Below are positions 10,185-17,257 of a DNA stretch of 46,510 nucleotides, one piece after another. Each line of letters starts with the position of its first letter. Position 1 is the stretch's first letter. Source of the DNA: Oscillospiraceae bacterium (GTDB taxonomy: Bacteria > Bacillota > Clostridia > Oscillospirales > Acutalibacteraceae); NCBI GenBank assembly GCA_022763825.1, contig JALEQX010000008.1:1-46510 (forward strand), written 5' to 3'. The translations under genes and the position numbers were made by a program. The notes under the pieces are model-generated. The model was not told the DNA's origin. It saw only the letters and a program-made list of their open reading frames with translations, and did not search any database.

Positions 10185-11258
10185 ATGAAAAAAAATACTT
10201 TAAGAATTATATCATTATTTATCGCACTTACAATGTGCATATTATCGTTTGCATCATGTTCGTCAAAGGATAATGACGTAACAAACGCGGATTCTCAGAT
10301 AAACAAGCAGGACAGCGGACAGAAGGATGAAACGCCCGTTTTAACGGCTAAAAATCCTCTTACCGGCGAGAGCGGTTACGACGAACATCTCCTTGACGAG
10401 AGACCAGTCGCGGTAATGGTTGAGAACACGCCCTCCGCACGTCCGCAGTGGGGTTTGTGCTCTCCCGATATCATCGTCGAGACCGAAGTTGAGGGCGGTA
10501 TTACGAGAATGATGTGGCTCTATGCAAACGAGGACAGAGTCGCCGATAAGGTCGGCCCCGTCAGAAGCGCGAGAAACGCGTATGTAGAGCTTGCGGGCGG
10601 ACTCGACGCGGTATTTTTCCACATAGGAGCAAGCGACCTTGCATACAAAATTTTAAGAAAAGGAGTCGTTGACGACATTGACGGCATGGCGGTTAATTTT
10701 TATTCACGCGACAAGTCGAGAAACGTAGCCGTCGAACATACCGCATACACTACAAAAACCGCCGTTGCGAAAGCTATTGAGGAACATATTTCGAATATGA
10801 AGCTCGGCGATTCCTATAAAAATCCCCTATCATTCGTTGAGTCGGGCGCGACGGCTTCGGGCAGTGCATGTTCGAGCATTAAGGCAGTATTCTCGGACGA
10901 TTACAGACATACATTCGAATATAATTCATCCGATTCTCTTTATTACAATTGGATGAATTCCAAAGAAATGACCGACGAAAACGGAAAGCAGATGGCTGTT
11001 AAGAACGTTATTGTTCTCTATGCGGACATGGTTGACCTCGGCGACGAAAAGGGTCATGTAGACGTAGACCTTTCATCCGGAGACGGTTATTACGCGTCCG
11101 AGGGCAAGGTTATAAGCGTTAAATGGTCTAAGGGCAATTTATCGGACAAGCTCAAAATAACCGACGAAAACGGGAACGATATAAGCCTCAACACGGGCAA
11201 ATCGTGGATAGGTTTTGTAAGAAGTTCAAATTCTTCAAAAACCGTAATCAGCGAATAA
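10185..11258 (+). CDS. DUF3048 (YerB-like) lipoprotein
   Basis: The 357-residue protein has a lipoprotein signal: charged MKKNTLR, a hydrophobic stretch, and the lipobox SFASC with the lipidated cysteine at about residue 25. It is therefore probably anchored on the outer face of the membrane. After a linker, the DUF3048 N-terminal domain is clear (ERPVAVMVENTPSARPQWGL, then EGGITRMMWLY and GPVRSARNAYVELA). The C-terminal DUF3048_C part ends in GKSWIGFV. Bacillus YerB is the named relative. Its function is not established. It is 13 bp upstream of luxS. Confidence 0.9.
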   Translation: MKKNTLRIISLFIALTMCILSFASCSSKDNDVTNADSQINKQDSGQKDETPVLTAKNPLTGESGYDEHLLDERPVAVMVENTPSARPQWGLCSPDIIVETEVEGGITRMMWLYANEDRVADKVGPVRSARNAYVELAGGLDAVFFHIGASDLAYKILRKGVVDDIDGMAVNFYSRDKSRNVAVEHTAYTTKTAVAKAIEEHISNMKLGDSYKNPLSFVESGATASGSACSSIKAVFSDDYRHTFEYNSSDSLYYNWMNSKEMTDENGKQMAVKNVIVLYADMVDLGDEKGHVDVDLSSGDGYYASEGKVISVKWSKGNLSDKLKITDENGNDISLNTGKSWIGFVRSSNSSKTVISE

Positions 11259-11271
11259 GGGGCGCATTAAT

Positions 11272-11724
11272 ATGAAAAGAATCGCAAGCTTTGAAGTCGA
11301 CCATACGAAATTGGAGCGCGGTATGTATACCTCGCGCATCGACGGCGACGTAACTACATACGACATAAGAATGAGGAAACCCAATTCGGAGCCCGTCATG
11401 GACAACGCCTCGATTCATACGATTGAGCATTTATTCGCGACTTTCGTAAGAAATTCGGAATTTTCAAACGAGATAATTTATTTCGGCCCCATGGGATGCA
11501 GAACGGGATTCTATTTCCTTGTAAGAAACGTATCCCCCGCCGACGCGGTAAAGCTCACGAAGAACGCGTTTAAATTCATAGCGGACTTTGACGGCGAAAT
11601 TCCCGGCGTCTCCGCGGCGGAGTGCGGAAATTATAAAGACCATTCCCTTGCGGGAGCTAAAGACGAAGCCGAAAAATTCCTCCCCGTTATCGAAAACTGG
11701 GACGAAACAAAATTAAAATATTAA
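11272..11724 (+). CDS. luxS: S-ribosylhomocysteine lyase (AI-2 synthesis)
   Basis: LuxS splits S-ribosylhomocysteine into homocysteine and DPD, the precursor of autoinducer-2, as part of the activated methyl cycle. The metal ligands are visible as HTIEH (His49, His53) and the cysteine of ECGNYKDHS (Cys118). The catalytic cysteine is in FGPMGCRTGFY (Cys76) and the general base is Glu52. At 150 residues it has the usual length. The upstream GGGGCG gives a modest ribosome site. It ends the plus-strand run and is followed by an intrinsic terminator at 11870-11903. The nucleosidase pfs is not in the window. Confidence 0.98.
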   Translation: MKRIASFEVDHTKLERGMYTSRIDGDVTTYDIRMRKPNSEPVMDNASIHTIEHLFATFVRNSEFSNEIIYFGPMGCRTGFYFLVRNVSPADAVKLTKNAFKFIADFDGEIPGVSAAECGNYKDHSLAGAKDEAEKFLPVIENWDETKLKY

Positions 11725-11735
11725 AAATTATAGAA

Positions 11736-11758
11736 ACGCGGTTGTTTACACACCGCGT
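11736..11758. repeat. Short interspersed repeat, copy 1
   Basis: This stretch contains the core TTGTTTACACACCGCGT flanked by ACGCGG, so its ends (ACGCGG and CCGCGT) are inverted and could form a six-base-pair hairpin. A second copy lies at 12024-12045. Confidence 0.65.
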
Positions 11759-11869
11759 CCGGCTGTCGATAAAGCACCTGAACCACGCCTTAAAGACACG
11801 TTATGTTTTGTTATCATATCAACAGAAAAATTTATTGATTAATTGCAAACATATTTTTGATTTTTAATA

Positions 11870-11903
11870 AAACGCCCCGAAACCTGATGATTTCGGGGCG
11901 TTT
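11870..11903 (+). terminator. Intrinsic terminator downstream of luxS
   Basis: A perfect 13-bp stem, AAACGCCCCGAAA with TTTCGGGGCGTTT, encloses an 8-base loop and is followed by TTTACGTTTTTCGTTTTTT. It lies about 145 bp beyond luxS and can work in both orientations. Confidence 0.85.
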
Positions 11904-11911
11904 ACGTTTTT

Positions 11912-11962
11912 CGTTTTTTCCTCGCTGCGGTACTTTTGTACAGCGACGCTCGGAAGAAAACG
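11912..11962. repeat. Degenerate inverted repeat around GTACTTTTGTAC
   Basis: The arms begin CGTTTTTTCCTCG and end CGGAAGAAAACG around the centre GGTACTTTTGTACAG. Pairing is imperfect. A similar centre (GTACCTTTGTACGCC) occurs after rlmH near 15129-15145, suggesting a dispersed element. Confidence 0.45.
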
Positions 11963-11991
11963 AAATTCAGTCACATTCTCGACAGTCTCAC

Positions 11992-12022
11992 AGCTTATCG
12001 AAAACTACTTTTTCGACAAGCT
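11992..12022. repeat. REP-like hairpin element
   Basis: Arms AGCTTATCGAAAA and TTTTCGACAAGCT (13 bases, one mismatch) surround a 5-base loop. The element is directly followed by the second copy of the short repeat at 12024. Its placement in a gene-free spacer suggests a repetitive extragenic palindrome. Confidence 0.55.
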
Positions 12023-12023
12023 G

Positions 12024-12045
12024 ACGCGTTGTTTACACACCGCGT
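12024..12045. repeat. Short interspersed repeat, copy 2
   Basis: It shares the core TTGTTTACACACCGCGT with 11736-11758, one base shorter on its left side (ACGCG instead of ACGCGG). It directly follows the REP-like hairpin. Confidence 0.65.
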
Positions 12046-12260
12046 TTTCTCGTTTTTTGAACATTTTACATCGAAAGACTCGGAATAAAGATTCAATCAA
12101 AAGCCATACTTTTTATGAAGAATACAACGCTTTGTGACAATAATTCACATTATACGAATTATTCTTCCCATCGGGATTATTAAATACCGTACTAAACGTT
12201 TACATCTTTTGTGCAATGCAACAAATATTTAATTTTTTCGTATAAATTCTGAAAAAAACC

Positions 12261-12289
12261 TTTAAATTTATATCAATCGGTGATATAAT
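12261..12289 (+). promoter_or_regulatory. Probable murA promoter with extended -10
   Basis: TTTAAA (12261-12266) and TATAAT (12284-12289) are 17 bp apart, with TGA immediately before the -10 (TGn extension). The predicted leader of about 105 bases contains an AT-rich inverted repeat and a small GC hairpin close to the murA ribosome site. Confidence 0.65.
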
Positions 12290-12401
12290 GCTTAAGGTTA
12301 TGATTCTATATATAGTATTCGAATATACGTATATCGATATTCGATACATCATTCGGCGTTTTACGCGCCGACGTTTTAATTATTGCTAAGGAAGTGCCGT
12401 T

Positions 12402-13700
12402 GTGGAAAAATTTGTAATTGACGGTGGATACGAACTTCAGGGCGAGCTTGAGATCAGCGGAGCTAAAAACGCCGCTGTTGCCATACTCCCGGCTACAATT
12501 CTTGCCGAGGACATTTGCAGAGTTGAAAATATACCCGACATTCGCGACGTTCAGGTCATGGTTAAGATATTAAGAGACATGGGCGCGACAGTCAGATATA
12601 TCAATACAAACACCCTTGAAATCGACACCAGATATATTAATTCATATATTATACCCTATGAGATGACGAAACATTCGAGATCGTCATATTACCTTCTCGG
12701 CGCCCTGCTCGGCAGATACAACCACGCTAAGGTTGCAATGCCCGGCGGATGCAATTTCGGCGGAGTCAGACCCATAGATTTTCATCTCAAAGGATTTGCC
12801 AGACTCGGAGCCGAGATATCAAACGACAACGGAATGGTTGACGCTAAGGCTCAATCGCTGACAGGTTCGACAATTTACTTTGACAAAGTCTCCGTCGGAG
12901 CTACCATAAACTTAATGCTTGCCTCGGTTAAGGCGAGAGGACTCACGATACTTGAAAACGCGGCGAAGGAGCCTCACATCGTAGACCTCGCAAACTTCTT
13001 AAATCTCATGGGTGCGCAGGTCACGGGCGCAGGCACTGACGTTATCAAGATAAGAGGCGTTGAGAAACTTCACGGATGTTCATATTCGATAATTCCCGAC
13101 CAGATAGAGGCGGGTACGTATATGGTTGCCGTCGCGGCGGCAAGAGGCAATGTCCTTATTAAAAATGTTATTCCTAAGCATCTTGAATCTATCACAACAA
13201 AATTAAGAGAATGCGGAGTTACAGTAGCGGAATATGAGGATTCCGTCAGAGTCATAAGCAACCGCCGTTATGACGCATGCAAGGTCACGGCGACGCCCCA
13301 CCCCGGTTTTCCGACCGATATGCAGCCGCAGATGACTACGTTCCTCTCTATATGCAACGGTACGAGCATCGTTACCGACAGCGTTTGGGACAACAGATTC
13401 AGATACGTCGACCAGCTTATCAGAATGGGCGCGTCTATTCAGATAGAGGGTAAGGCGGCTATTATAACAGGCGTTGAAAAACTTCAGGCGGCGCCGATTA
13501 AGGCTGACGATTTAAGAGCCGGCGCGGCAATGCTCATAGCAGGAATGTGCGCTCACGGCACTACTCAGATTGAAGAAATCATTCATATCGAGAGAGGTTA
13601 TGAAAACGTTGTTGAAAAACTGCGCGGTATAGGCGCTCATATCAGCAAGGTTAATTTTCCTGACGACGCAGGCGAAACTATCGTCAGCAACGCAGGATAA
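12402..13700 (+). CDS. murA: UDP-N-acetylglucosamine 1-carboxyvinyltransferase
   Basis: MurA transfers enolpyruvate from PEP to UDP-GlcNAc, the first committed step of peptidoglycan synthesis, and is the target of fosfomycin. The catalytic loop PGGCNFGGVRPID contains the cysteine at residue 117 that fosfomycin alkylates. The conserved lysine of SGAKNAA is at 22. The 432 residues match the inside-out alpha/beta barrel family. The start is a GTG with AAGGAAG upstream. An extended -10 promoter precedes it and a terminator-like hairpin follows it before the metallo-hydrolase gene. Many Firmicutes have two MurA paralogues; only one lies here. Confidence 0.97.
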   Translation: MEKFVIDGGYELQGELEISGAKNAAVAILPATILAEDICRVENIPDIRDVQVMVKILRDMGATVRYINTNTLEIDTRYINSYIIPYEMTKHSRSSYYLLGALLGRYNHAKVAMPGGCNFGGVRPIDFHLKGFARLGAEISNDNGMVDAKAQSLTGSTIYFDKVSVGATINLMLASVKARGLTILENAAKEPHIVDLANFLNLMGAQVTGAGTDVIKIRGVEKLHGCSYSIIPDQIEAGTYMVAVAAARGNVLIKNVIPKHLESITTKLRECGVTVAEYEDSVRVISNRRYDACKVTATPHPGFPTDMQPQMTTFLSICNGTSIVTDSVWDNRFRYVDQLIRMGASIQIEGKAAIITGVEKLQAAPIKADDLRAGAAMLIAGMCAHGTTQIEEIIHIERGYENVVEKLRGIGAHISKVNFPDDAGETIVSNAG

Positions 13701-13713
13701 ATACAGAAAAGAC

Positions 13714-13747
13714 GGGGGGACTGTCGCTTAATGCGGCAGCCCTTTTT
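13714..13747 (+). terminator. Terminator-like hairpin between murA and the metallo-hydrolase
   Basis: GGGGGACTGTCGC and GCGGCAGCCC pair imperfectly around TTAAT and are followed by TTTTT (13743-13747). It sits immediately before the GGAGAGAG ribosome site of the next gene, so it may only partly terminate, setting a lower level for the downstream genes. Confidence 0.6.
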
Positions 13748-13763
13748 AAGTGGAGAGAGAATA

Positions 13764-14555
13764 ATGGCGCAATTTTGTACGCTGTGTTCATCAAGCAGCG
13801 GTAATTCATCATATATAGGCTATTCGGGCGGAGGAATACTGGTCGATGCCGGATTAAATGCAAAACAGCTCTGTCTCGCAATGGACAGAACAGGCGTTGA
13901 CCCGAATTCGATAAAGGCTATTTTTATAACGCACGAGCACACCGACCATATCAGCGCATTACGCGTTTTCGCTTCGAAATTTTCCGTCCCGGTCTACGCG
14001 ACGGAAGGTACGCTTAACGCGCTTATAAAAATAGGATGCGTCAACGGCAAATTCAAAGCCGATGTAATAGACGAAAACGGCATAGACATAAACGGCATGT
14101 ATGTAAAACCGTTCAAAACCTCGCACGACTCCGCGCAGAGCTGCGGTTATACGGTAGATATGCCGTACGGTCACAAACTCGCCGTCGCGACGGACACGGG
14201 CTATGTGACGGATGAAATGAAATCATCGCTCGTCGGATGCGACCTTGTTTTACTCGAATCAAATCATGATTTGAATATGCTGAAAACAGGTCCGTATCCG
14301 TATTATTTAAAACAGAGAATTTTATCAAAAAAAGGCCATCTGTCAAACGACGACTGCGCAGAATTTGCAAAATATTTAGTACATAACGGAACAAAAAGAA
14401 TTGTTCTCGGGCATTTAAGCAGGGAGAATAACGACCCTGTTCTTGCTTTCGAAACGACGAACAACGCGCTCGGAGCGGCGGGACTTCTCGAAAACGAGGA
14501 TTATCAGTTATACGCAGCTCCCGCATCAAATTCCGAAAGGATGTTTAAACTTTAA
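13764..14555 (+). CDS. yycJ: MBL-fold metallo-hydrolase, YycJ/WalJ family
   Basis: The protein (263 residues) starts MAQFCTLCSSSSGNSSYI, typical of the YycJ/WalJ branch, and carries the metal-binding motif HEHTDH (about residues 58-63). The later metal ligands lie in KTSHDSAQ, TDTG and the SNHD segment, with a final GHLSREN. Relatives are found in the WalRK two-component operon of Bacillus and have been linked to DNA or cell-wall homeostasis; no walRK genes are here. The start at 13764 is preferred to an upstream in-frame ATG because GGAGAGAG precedes it. Its stop overlaps the rlmH start by one base (TAATG). Confidence 0.9.
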   Translation: MAQFCTLCSSSSGNSSYIGYSGGGILVDAGLNAKQLCLAMDRTGVDPNSIKAIFITHEHTDHISALRVFASKFSVPVYATEGTLNALIKIGCVNGKFKADVIDENGIDINGMYVKPFKTSHDSAQSCGYTVDMPYGHKLAVATDTGYVTDEMKSSLVGCDLVLLESNHDLNMLKTGPYPYYLKQRILSKKGHLSNDDCAEFAKYLVHNGTKRIVLGHLSRENNDPVLAFETTNNALGAAGLLENEDYQLYAAPASNSERMFKL

Positions 14556-15037
14556 TGCAGTCCGTAAAAATAACAGCAGTCGGCAAACTGAAAGATAAAT
14601 TCTATTCCGACGCGTCAGAAGAATATTTAAAAAGGCTCAAAGCATACTGCAAGTGCGAGATAATCGAAATTCCGCAGACCGTTCTCCCCGACTCCCCCGC
14701 CGAGGGCGAAATAAATTCCGCGCTCGAAAAAGAGGGCGAGCAGATTTTAAAAAAAATACCGTCCTCCTCGCTTGTTATCGCAATGTGCATTGAGGGAAAA
14801 CAGTATTCGTCCGAAAAACTCGCAAAACTCATATCCGACGCGGGCGTTAACGGAAAAAGTTCGCTTGTATTTATAATAGGCGGTTCGTTCGGACTGAGCG
14901 AAAAAGTAAAAAAAAGAGCCGACATCCGTATGTCGATGTCGGAAATGACGTTCCCGCACAGATTGGCGCGGGTTATGCTTTTGGAGCAGATATACAGAGC
15001 GTATTCGATTAATGCCGGAACAAAATATCACAAATAA
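14555..15037 (+). CDS. rlmH: 23S rRNA pseudouridine-1915 N3-methyltransferase
   Basis: RlmH (YbeA/OrfX family, SPOUT fold) methylates pseudouridine 1915 in helix 69 of 23S rRNA using S-adenosylmethionine. The family signature is clear: FIIGGSFGLSE (the SAM-binding knot) and the C-terminal SEMTFPHRLARVMLLEQIYRAY followed by GTKYHK. At 160 residues it has the usual length. Its ATG overlaps the stop of the upstream metallo-hydrolase by one base, so translation is coupled. YycJ-RlmH adjacency is common in Firmicutes. This is also the target gene for SCCmec insertion in staphylococci, but no insertion is seen here. Confidence 0.97.
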   Translation: MQSVKITAVGKLKDKFYSDASEEYLKRLKAYCKCEIIEIPQTVLPDSPAEGEINSALEKEGEQILKKIPSSSLVIAMCIEGKQYSSEKLAKLISDAGVNGKSSLVFIIGGSFGLSEKVKKRADIRMSMSEMTFPHRLARVMLLEQIYRAYSINAGTKYHK

Positions 15038-15183
15038 ACAGGGAATGTTAAAAACGTCCGAACCGCAAAAAAACTATTGTAACAATAAAATAGGTTTACT
15101 TTTTGCTATGAACACGCTCACCCTCAAAGTACCTTTGTACGCCGTCGGGCAAGCCTCAACCGCCGTTCGGGACGGCGATTTCG

Positions 15184-15214
15184 GTTCGGTTGATTCATTC
15201 CGAACATTTTTTTT
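15184..15214 (+). terminator. First terminator downstream of rlmH
   Basis: A six-bp stem GTTCGG/CCGAAC with a 10-base loop is followed by eight Ts (15207-15214). Just upstream, CGCCGT/ACGGCG forms a further strong hairpin around TCGGG (about 15149-15166). Confidence 0.7.
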
Positions 15215-15271
15215 CTATCCCCTCAAAATATGGATGTCAAAAACGCCCCGAACGATAAATTAATAATTCAT

Positions 15272-15306
15272 CAGCCCCCCGTAACCCGCGGGAGGCTGAA
15301 ATTTTT
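15272..15306 (+). terminator. Second hairpin between rlmH and the glycosylase gene
   Basis: CAGCC-CCCG pairs with CGGGAGGCTG (one-base imperfection) and is followed by AAATTTTT on the plus strand. It lies 25 bp from the 3' end of the convergent glycosylase gene and may separate the two transcripts. Confidence 0.6.
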
Positions 15307-15330
15307 ATAAACAAATCAAAAAAACGTTCG

Positions 15331-16164
15331 TCAGCCGCTGTTTTCCGTCCTCTGAAAGTGGAACATATACTGCTGGGCTATACCTGAATATCCGTTAACG
15401 CATTCCGGCAACCCGTCGGGGTAGAACTGTTCCTCAATACGCTTTATATGTCTGTCGACGGGGAAAGAATCTATAAATCCGAGCCCGTACAACATGGCGC
15501 AGTCCGCCACCTTTTTGCCGACGCCCTTTATCGTCATAAGCTCATTTCTCGCGGAATCCATATCGAGCGTTTTTATTTTTTCAAAATCAATCCTACCCTC
15601 TGCGACGGCGCGCGACGCGTCCATGATAAATTCATTGCGGTACCCCGCACGCAGTACGTCGAGAGCCGAAATATCGAGCGACGCAATTTTCTCCGCCGAC
15701 GGGAAAGAATACATATTATTTATTTTTTCTCCGAAATTTACGCACAGTTTTTCAATAATTGACTTGATTCTGGGAATGTTATTGCAGGAGGATATAATAA
15801 ACGAGCAGAGAGCCTCCCACGGTTCCTGATTTAAAATTCTGATAACTCCGTAATGCTTCGCGGTCTTTTTGAGCAGAGAATCTGATTCGAAACTTTTTAA
15901 AATCGCGGTATAATCTCTGCCGAAATCGAAATAATCATAAAAAACGCCGTAAAACTCATTCTCCGTTATTGAATGAAAAAGAAGCCCGCCGTCGGTTTCC
16001 TCAATCTCGGTTTCGATTCCTCTCACGGCTCCTCGCCATACGCCGTTTTCGTTTTTAACCCATCTGAAAGCCTGTCCGCAGTCGAGCGTTATATCTAAAT
16101 TCACACCGTCCGAAGTCTTTATAAAAACGCCGTTGTTCAAAACCCTTGTTTCAACATTTTTCAC
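15331..16164 (-). CDS. ogg: 8-oxoguanine DNA glycosylase/AP lyase (OGG1 type)
   Basis: This 277-residue glycosylase excises 8-oxoguanine opposite cytosine. The N-terminal domain contains DCGQAFRW, typical of the OGG N domain. The helix-hairpin-helix GVGKKVADC holds the catalytic lysine (about 218), followed by the aspartate of FPVDRHIKR (about 237). It lacks an iron-sulphur loop, as expected for OGG1. Clostridia often use OGG1-type enzymes instead of MutM. The ATG start is preceded by a 4/6 and 6/6 promoter with 17-bp spacing at 16228-16256. It is convergent with rlmH. Confidence 0.95.
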   Translation of the reverse strand: MKNVETRVLNNGVFIKTSDGVNLDITLDCGQAFRWVKNENGVWRGAVRGIETEIEETDGGLLFHSITENEFYGVFYDYFDFGRDYTAILKSFESDSLLKKTAKHYGVIRILNQEPWEALCSFIISSCNNIPRIKSIIEKLCVNFGEKINNMYSFPSAEKIASLDISALDVLRAGYRNEFIMDASRAVAEGRIDFEKIKTLDMDSARNELMTIKGVGKKVADCAMLYGLGFIDSFPVDRHIKRIEEQFYPDGLPECVNGYSGIAQQYMFHFQRTENSG

Positions 16165-16227
16165 TTTCCGTCACCCCGCAGTGTCAATAGAAAAATTAGA
16201 CAAATTTAAGCCGTTATTTTTGTTGTA

Positions 16228-16256
16228 ATTATACTCCTAAATGTATAATTCGTAAA
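16228..16256 (-). promoter_or_regulatory. Probable promoter of the 8-oxoguanine glycosylase gene
   Basis: On the minus strand TTTACG (16251-16256) and TATAAT (16228-16233) are 17 bp apart. The predicted start site is about 55 bases upstream of the ATG. Confidence 0.6.
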
Positions 16257-16300
16257 GCATGTAAAACATTTTGTATACAAATTTTTTCTCGAAAAAAGTT

Positions 16301-16402
16301 TTGAACATACCTCAATTCCGTTGAAAACCCCTGTTTTACCCCGTATTTTATGTACTTTTGAACATTTTGAACATACTTTTGAACGGTTTTGAACCTTTGA
16401 AC
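16301..16402 (+). repeat. Array of six TTGAAC direct repeats
   Basis: TTGAAC begins at 16301, 16358, 16367, 16379, 16389 and 16397. The last five are spaced 8-12 bases apart, close to one helical turn, mostly within TTTTGAACAT contexts. The array lies between the divergent glycosylase promoter and the small membrane-protein gene. It could be a multi-site operator, but no regulator is identified. Confidence 0.6.
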
Positions 16403-16550
16403 ATTTATACTGTCAGTATAATCAACCGTCCGTTTGTTCGATAATTTTTAAGTAAAAAGAGTCATTTTTTCTGTTTTACACAAAAATATATAACGATAAT
16501 CTACATATTTGTCCGTACAAATAAAATTTAAAATCCGGGGGAATTTTTTC

Positions 16551-16820
16551 ATGATAAAAGGAGTCAACAAACAGGTCGTCGAGGTCGTCGACACGGGAAG
16601 CGATTACTTCGAAAGGGCGTTGTTTTTCGTCGACCCGAAATACTACGGAATCAGCGAAAGCAAGTTAAAAGAAAAAGCCGGACTCATTGCAAACAGTGCC
16701 GGAAAACCTCCCGAGAATAAAAGAATCAGACGAAACGGGCGAATAAAAAAAGCGGTCTGCCTTTTTGCGGCGGCCGCTGCGGGCAGTCTTGCGACCGTCC
16801 TGATAAATTTTATTATCTGA
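16551..16820 (+). CDS. Small predicted membrane protein of unknown function (89 aa)
   Basis: No function is recognised. The N-terminal 45 residues are soluble and acidic/aromatic (VNKQVVEVVDTGSDYFERALFFVDP). A basic linker (ENKRIRRNGRIKKA) follows, and one C-terminal membrane helix (about residues 67-88) ends at the last residue. A tail-anchored protein facing the cytoplasm is therefore plausible. The ATG at 16551 is chosen over an upstream in-frame ATG because CCGGGGGAA lies about 8 bases before it. The gene is convergent with tadA and overlaps its 3' end by 8 bp. The TTGAAC array lies upstream. Similar short proteins seem to occur in other Clostridia, from memory only. Confidence 0.78.
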   Translation: MIKGVNKQVVEVVDTGSDYFERALFFVDPKYYGISESKLKEKAGLIANSAGKPPENKRIRRNGRIKKAVCLFAAAAAGSLATVLINFII

Positions 16821-17256
16821 TTGAATCAAAAAACGACGTAAGAATAGATTTACATTCGTTCTCCATAAAACCCGCGGTAATCTCGGGTTTGTGATTAAAA
16901 CCGTATCTGTTCAAGTCAACCGCGGAGTCAAACGACCCCGCCTTATAGTCGTATGCGCCGAACACAACGCGCTTCAACCTCGCGTTAATACACGCGCCCG
17001 CGCACATCGGACACGGCTCCAACGTAACGTATAAAACGCAGTCGTCGAGTCTCCACCGTCCGAGTTTTTCACACGCCGAATTTATCGCCTCGATTTCCGC
17101 ATGCGAGAGCGCGTTTTTTAATTTTTCGCGTCTGTTCCTGCCCGTAGAGACAATTTCCCCGTTCAGTGCGATTACCGCGCCGACCGGAACCTCGCCGTCC
17201 GAATATGCCTCTTTTGCAAGGCGCAGAGCCTCGTTCATAAGTTCTCTGTCCGTCAT
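16813..17256 (-). CDS. tadA: tRNA-specific adenosine deaminase
   Basis: TadA deaminates A34 to inosine in the anticodon of tRNA-Arg(ACG), allowing wobble decoding. The zinc deaminase motifs are SHAEIEA (His52, catalytic Glu54) and EPCPMCAGAC (Cys82 and Cys85). At 147 residues the length is typical. It follows mnmE after one base on the minus strand, and mnmG lies upstream of that, so three tRNA-modification genes form one operon. The 3' end overlaps the convergent small membrane-protein gene by 8 bp. Confidence 0.96.
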   Translation of the reverse strand: MTDRELMNEALRLAKEAYSDGEVPVGAVIALNGEIVSTGRNRREKLKNALSHAEIEAINSACEKLGRWRLDDCVLYVTLEPCPMCAGACINARLKRVVFGAYDYKAGSFDSAVDLNRYGFNHKPEITAGFMENECKSILTSFFDSIR

Positions 17257-17257
17257 A

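Larger units (their letters stand above)
11725..12401. other. Gene-free, repeat-rich spacer between luxS and murA
   Basis: No credible gene is seen in these 677 bases. The spacer holds two copies of a 17-base core (TTGTTTACACACCGCGT), the luxS terminator, a degenerate inverted repeat, a REP-like hairpin, one TTGAAC motif (12057-12062) of the kind clustered at 16.3-16.4 kb, and the murA promoter. Between the promoter and murA an AT-rich imperfect inverted repeat lies at about 12319-12350 and a GC hairpin at 12354-12370. Confidence 0.7.
16165..16550. other. Divergent intergenic region with TTGAAC repeats
   Basis: No gene is seen in these 386 bases. They contain the minus-strand glycosylase promoter, a perfect palindrome TTGTATACAA (16271-16280), six copies of TTGAAC, and a TATAAT (16417-16422) without a good -35. 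The plus-strand small membrane-protein gene starts at 16551. Confidence 0.7.

Noticed and set aside
15012-15263. 83-codon open frame after rlmH
   Set aside because: It overlaps the rlmH end and spans hairpins and a terminator, with no ribosome site.
16301-16402. CRISPR array or DnaA-box cluster
   Set aside because: The repeat unit is only 6-10 bases with 2-6 base gaps, with no spacer-repeat structure and no match to DnaA boxes.
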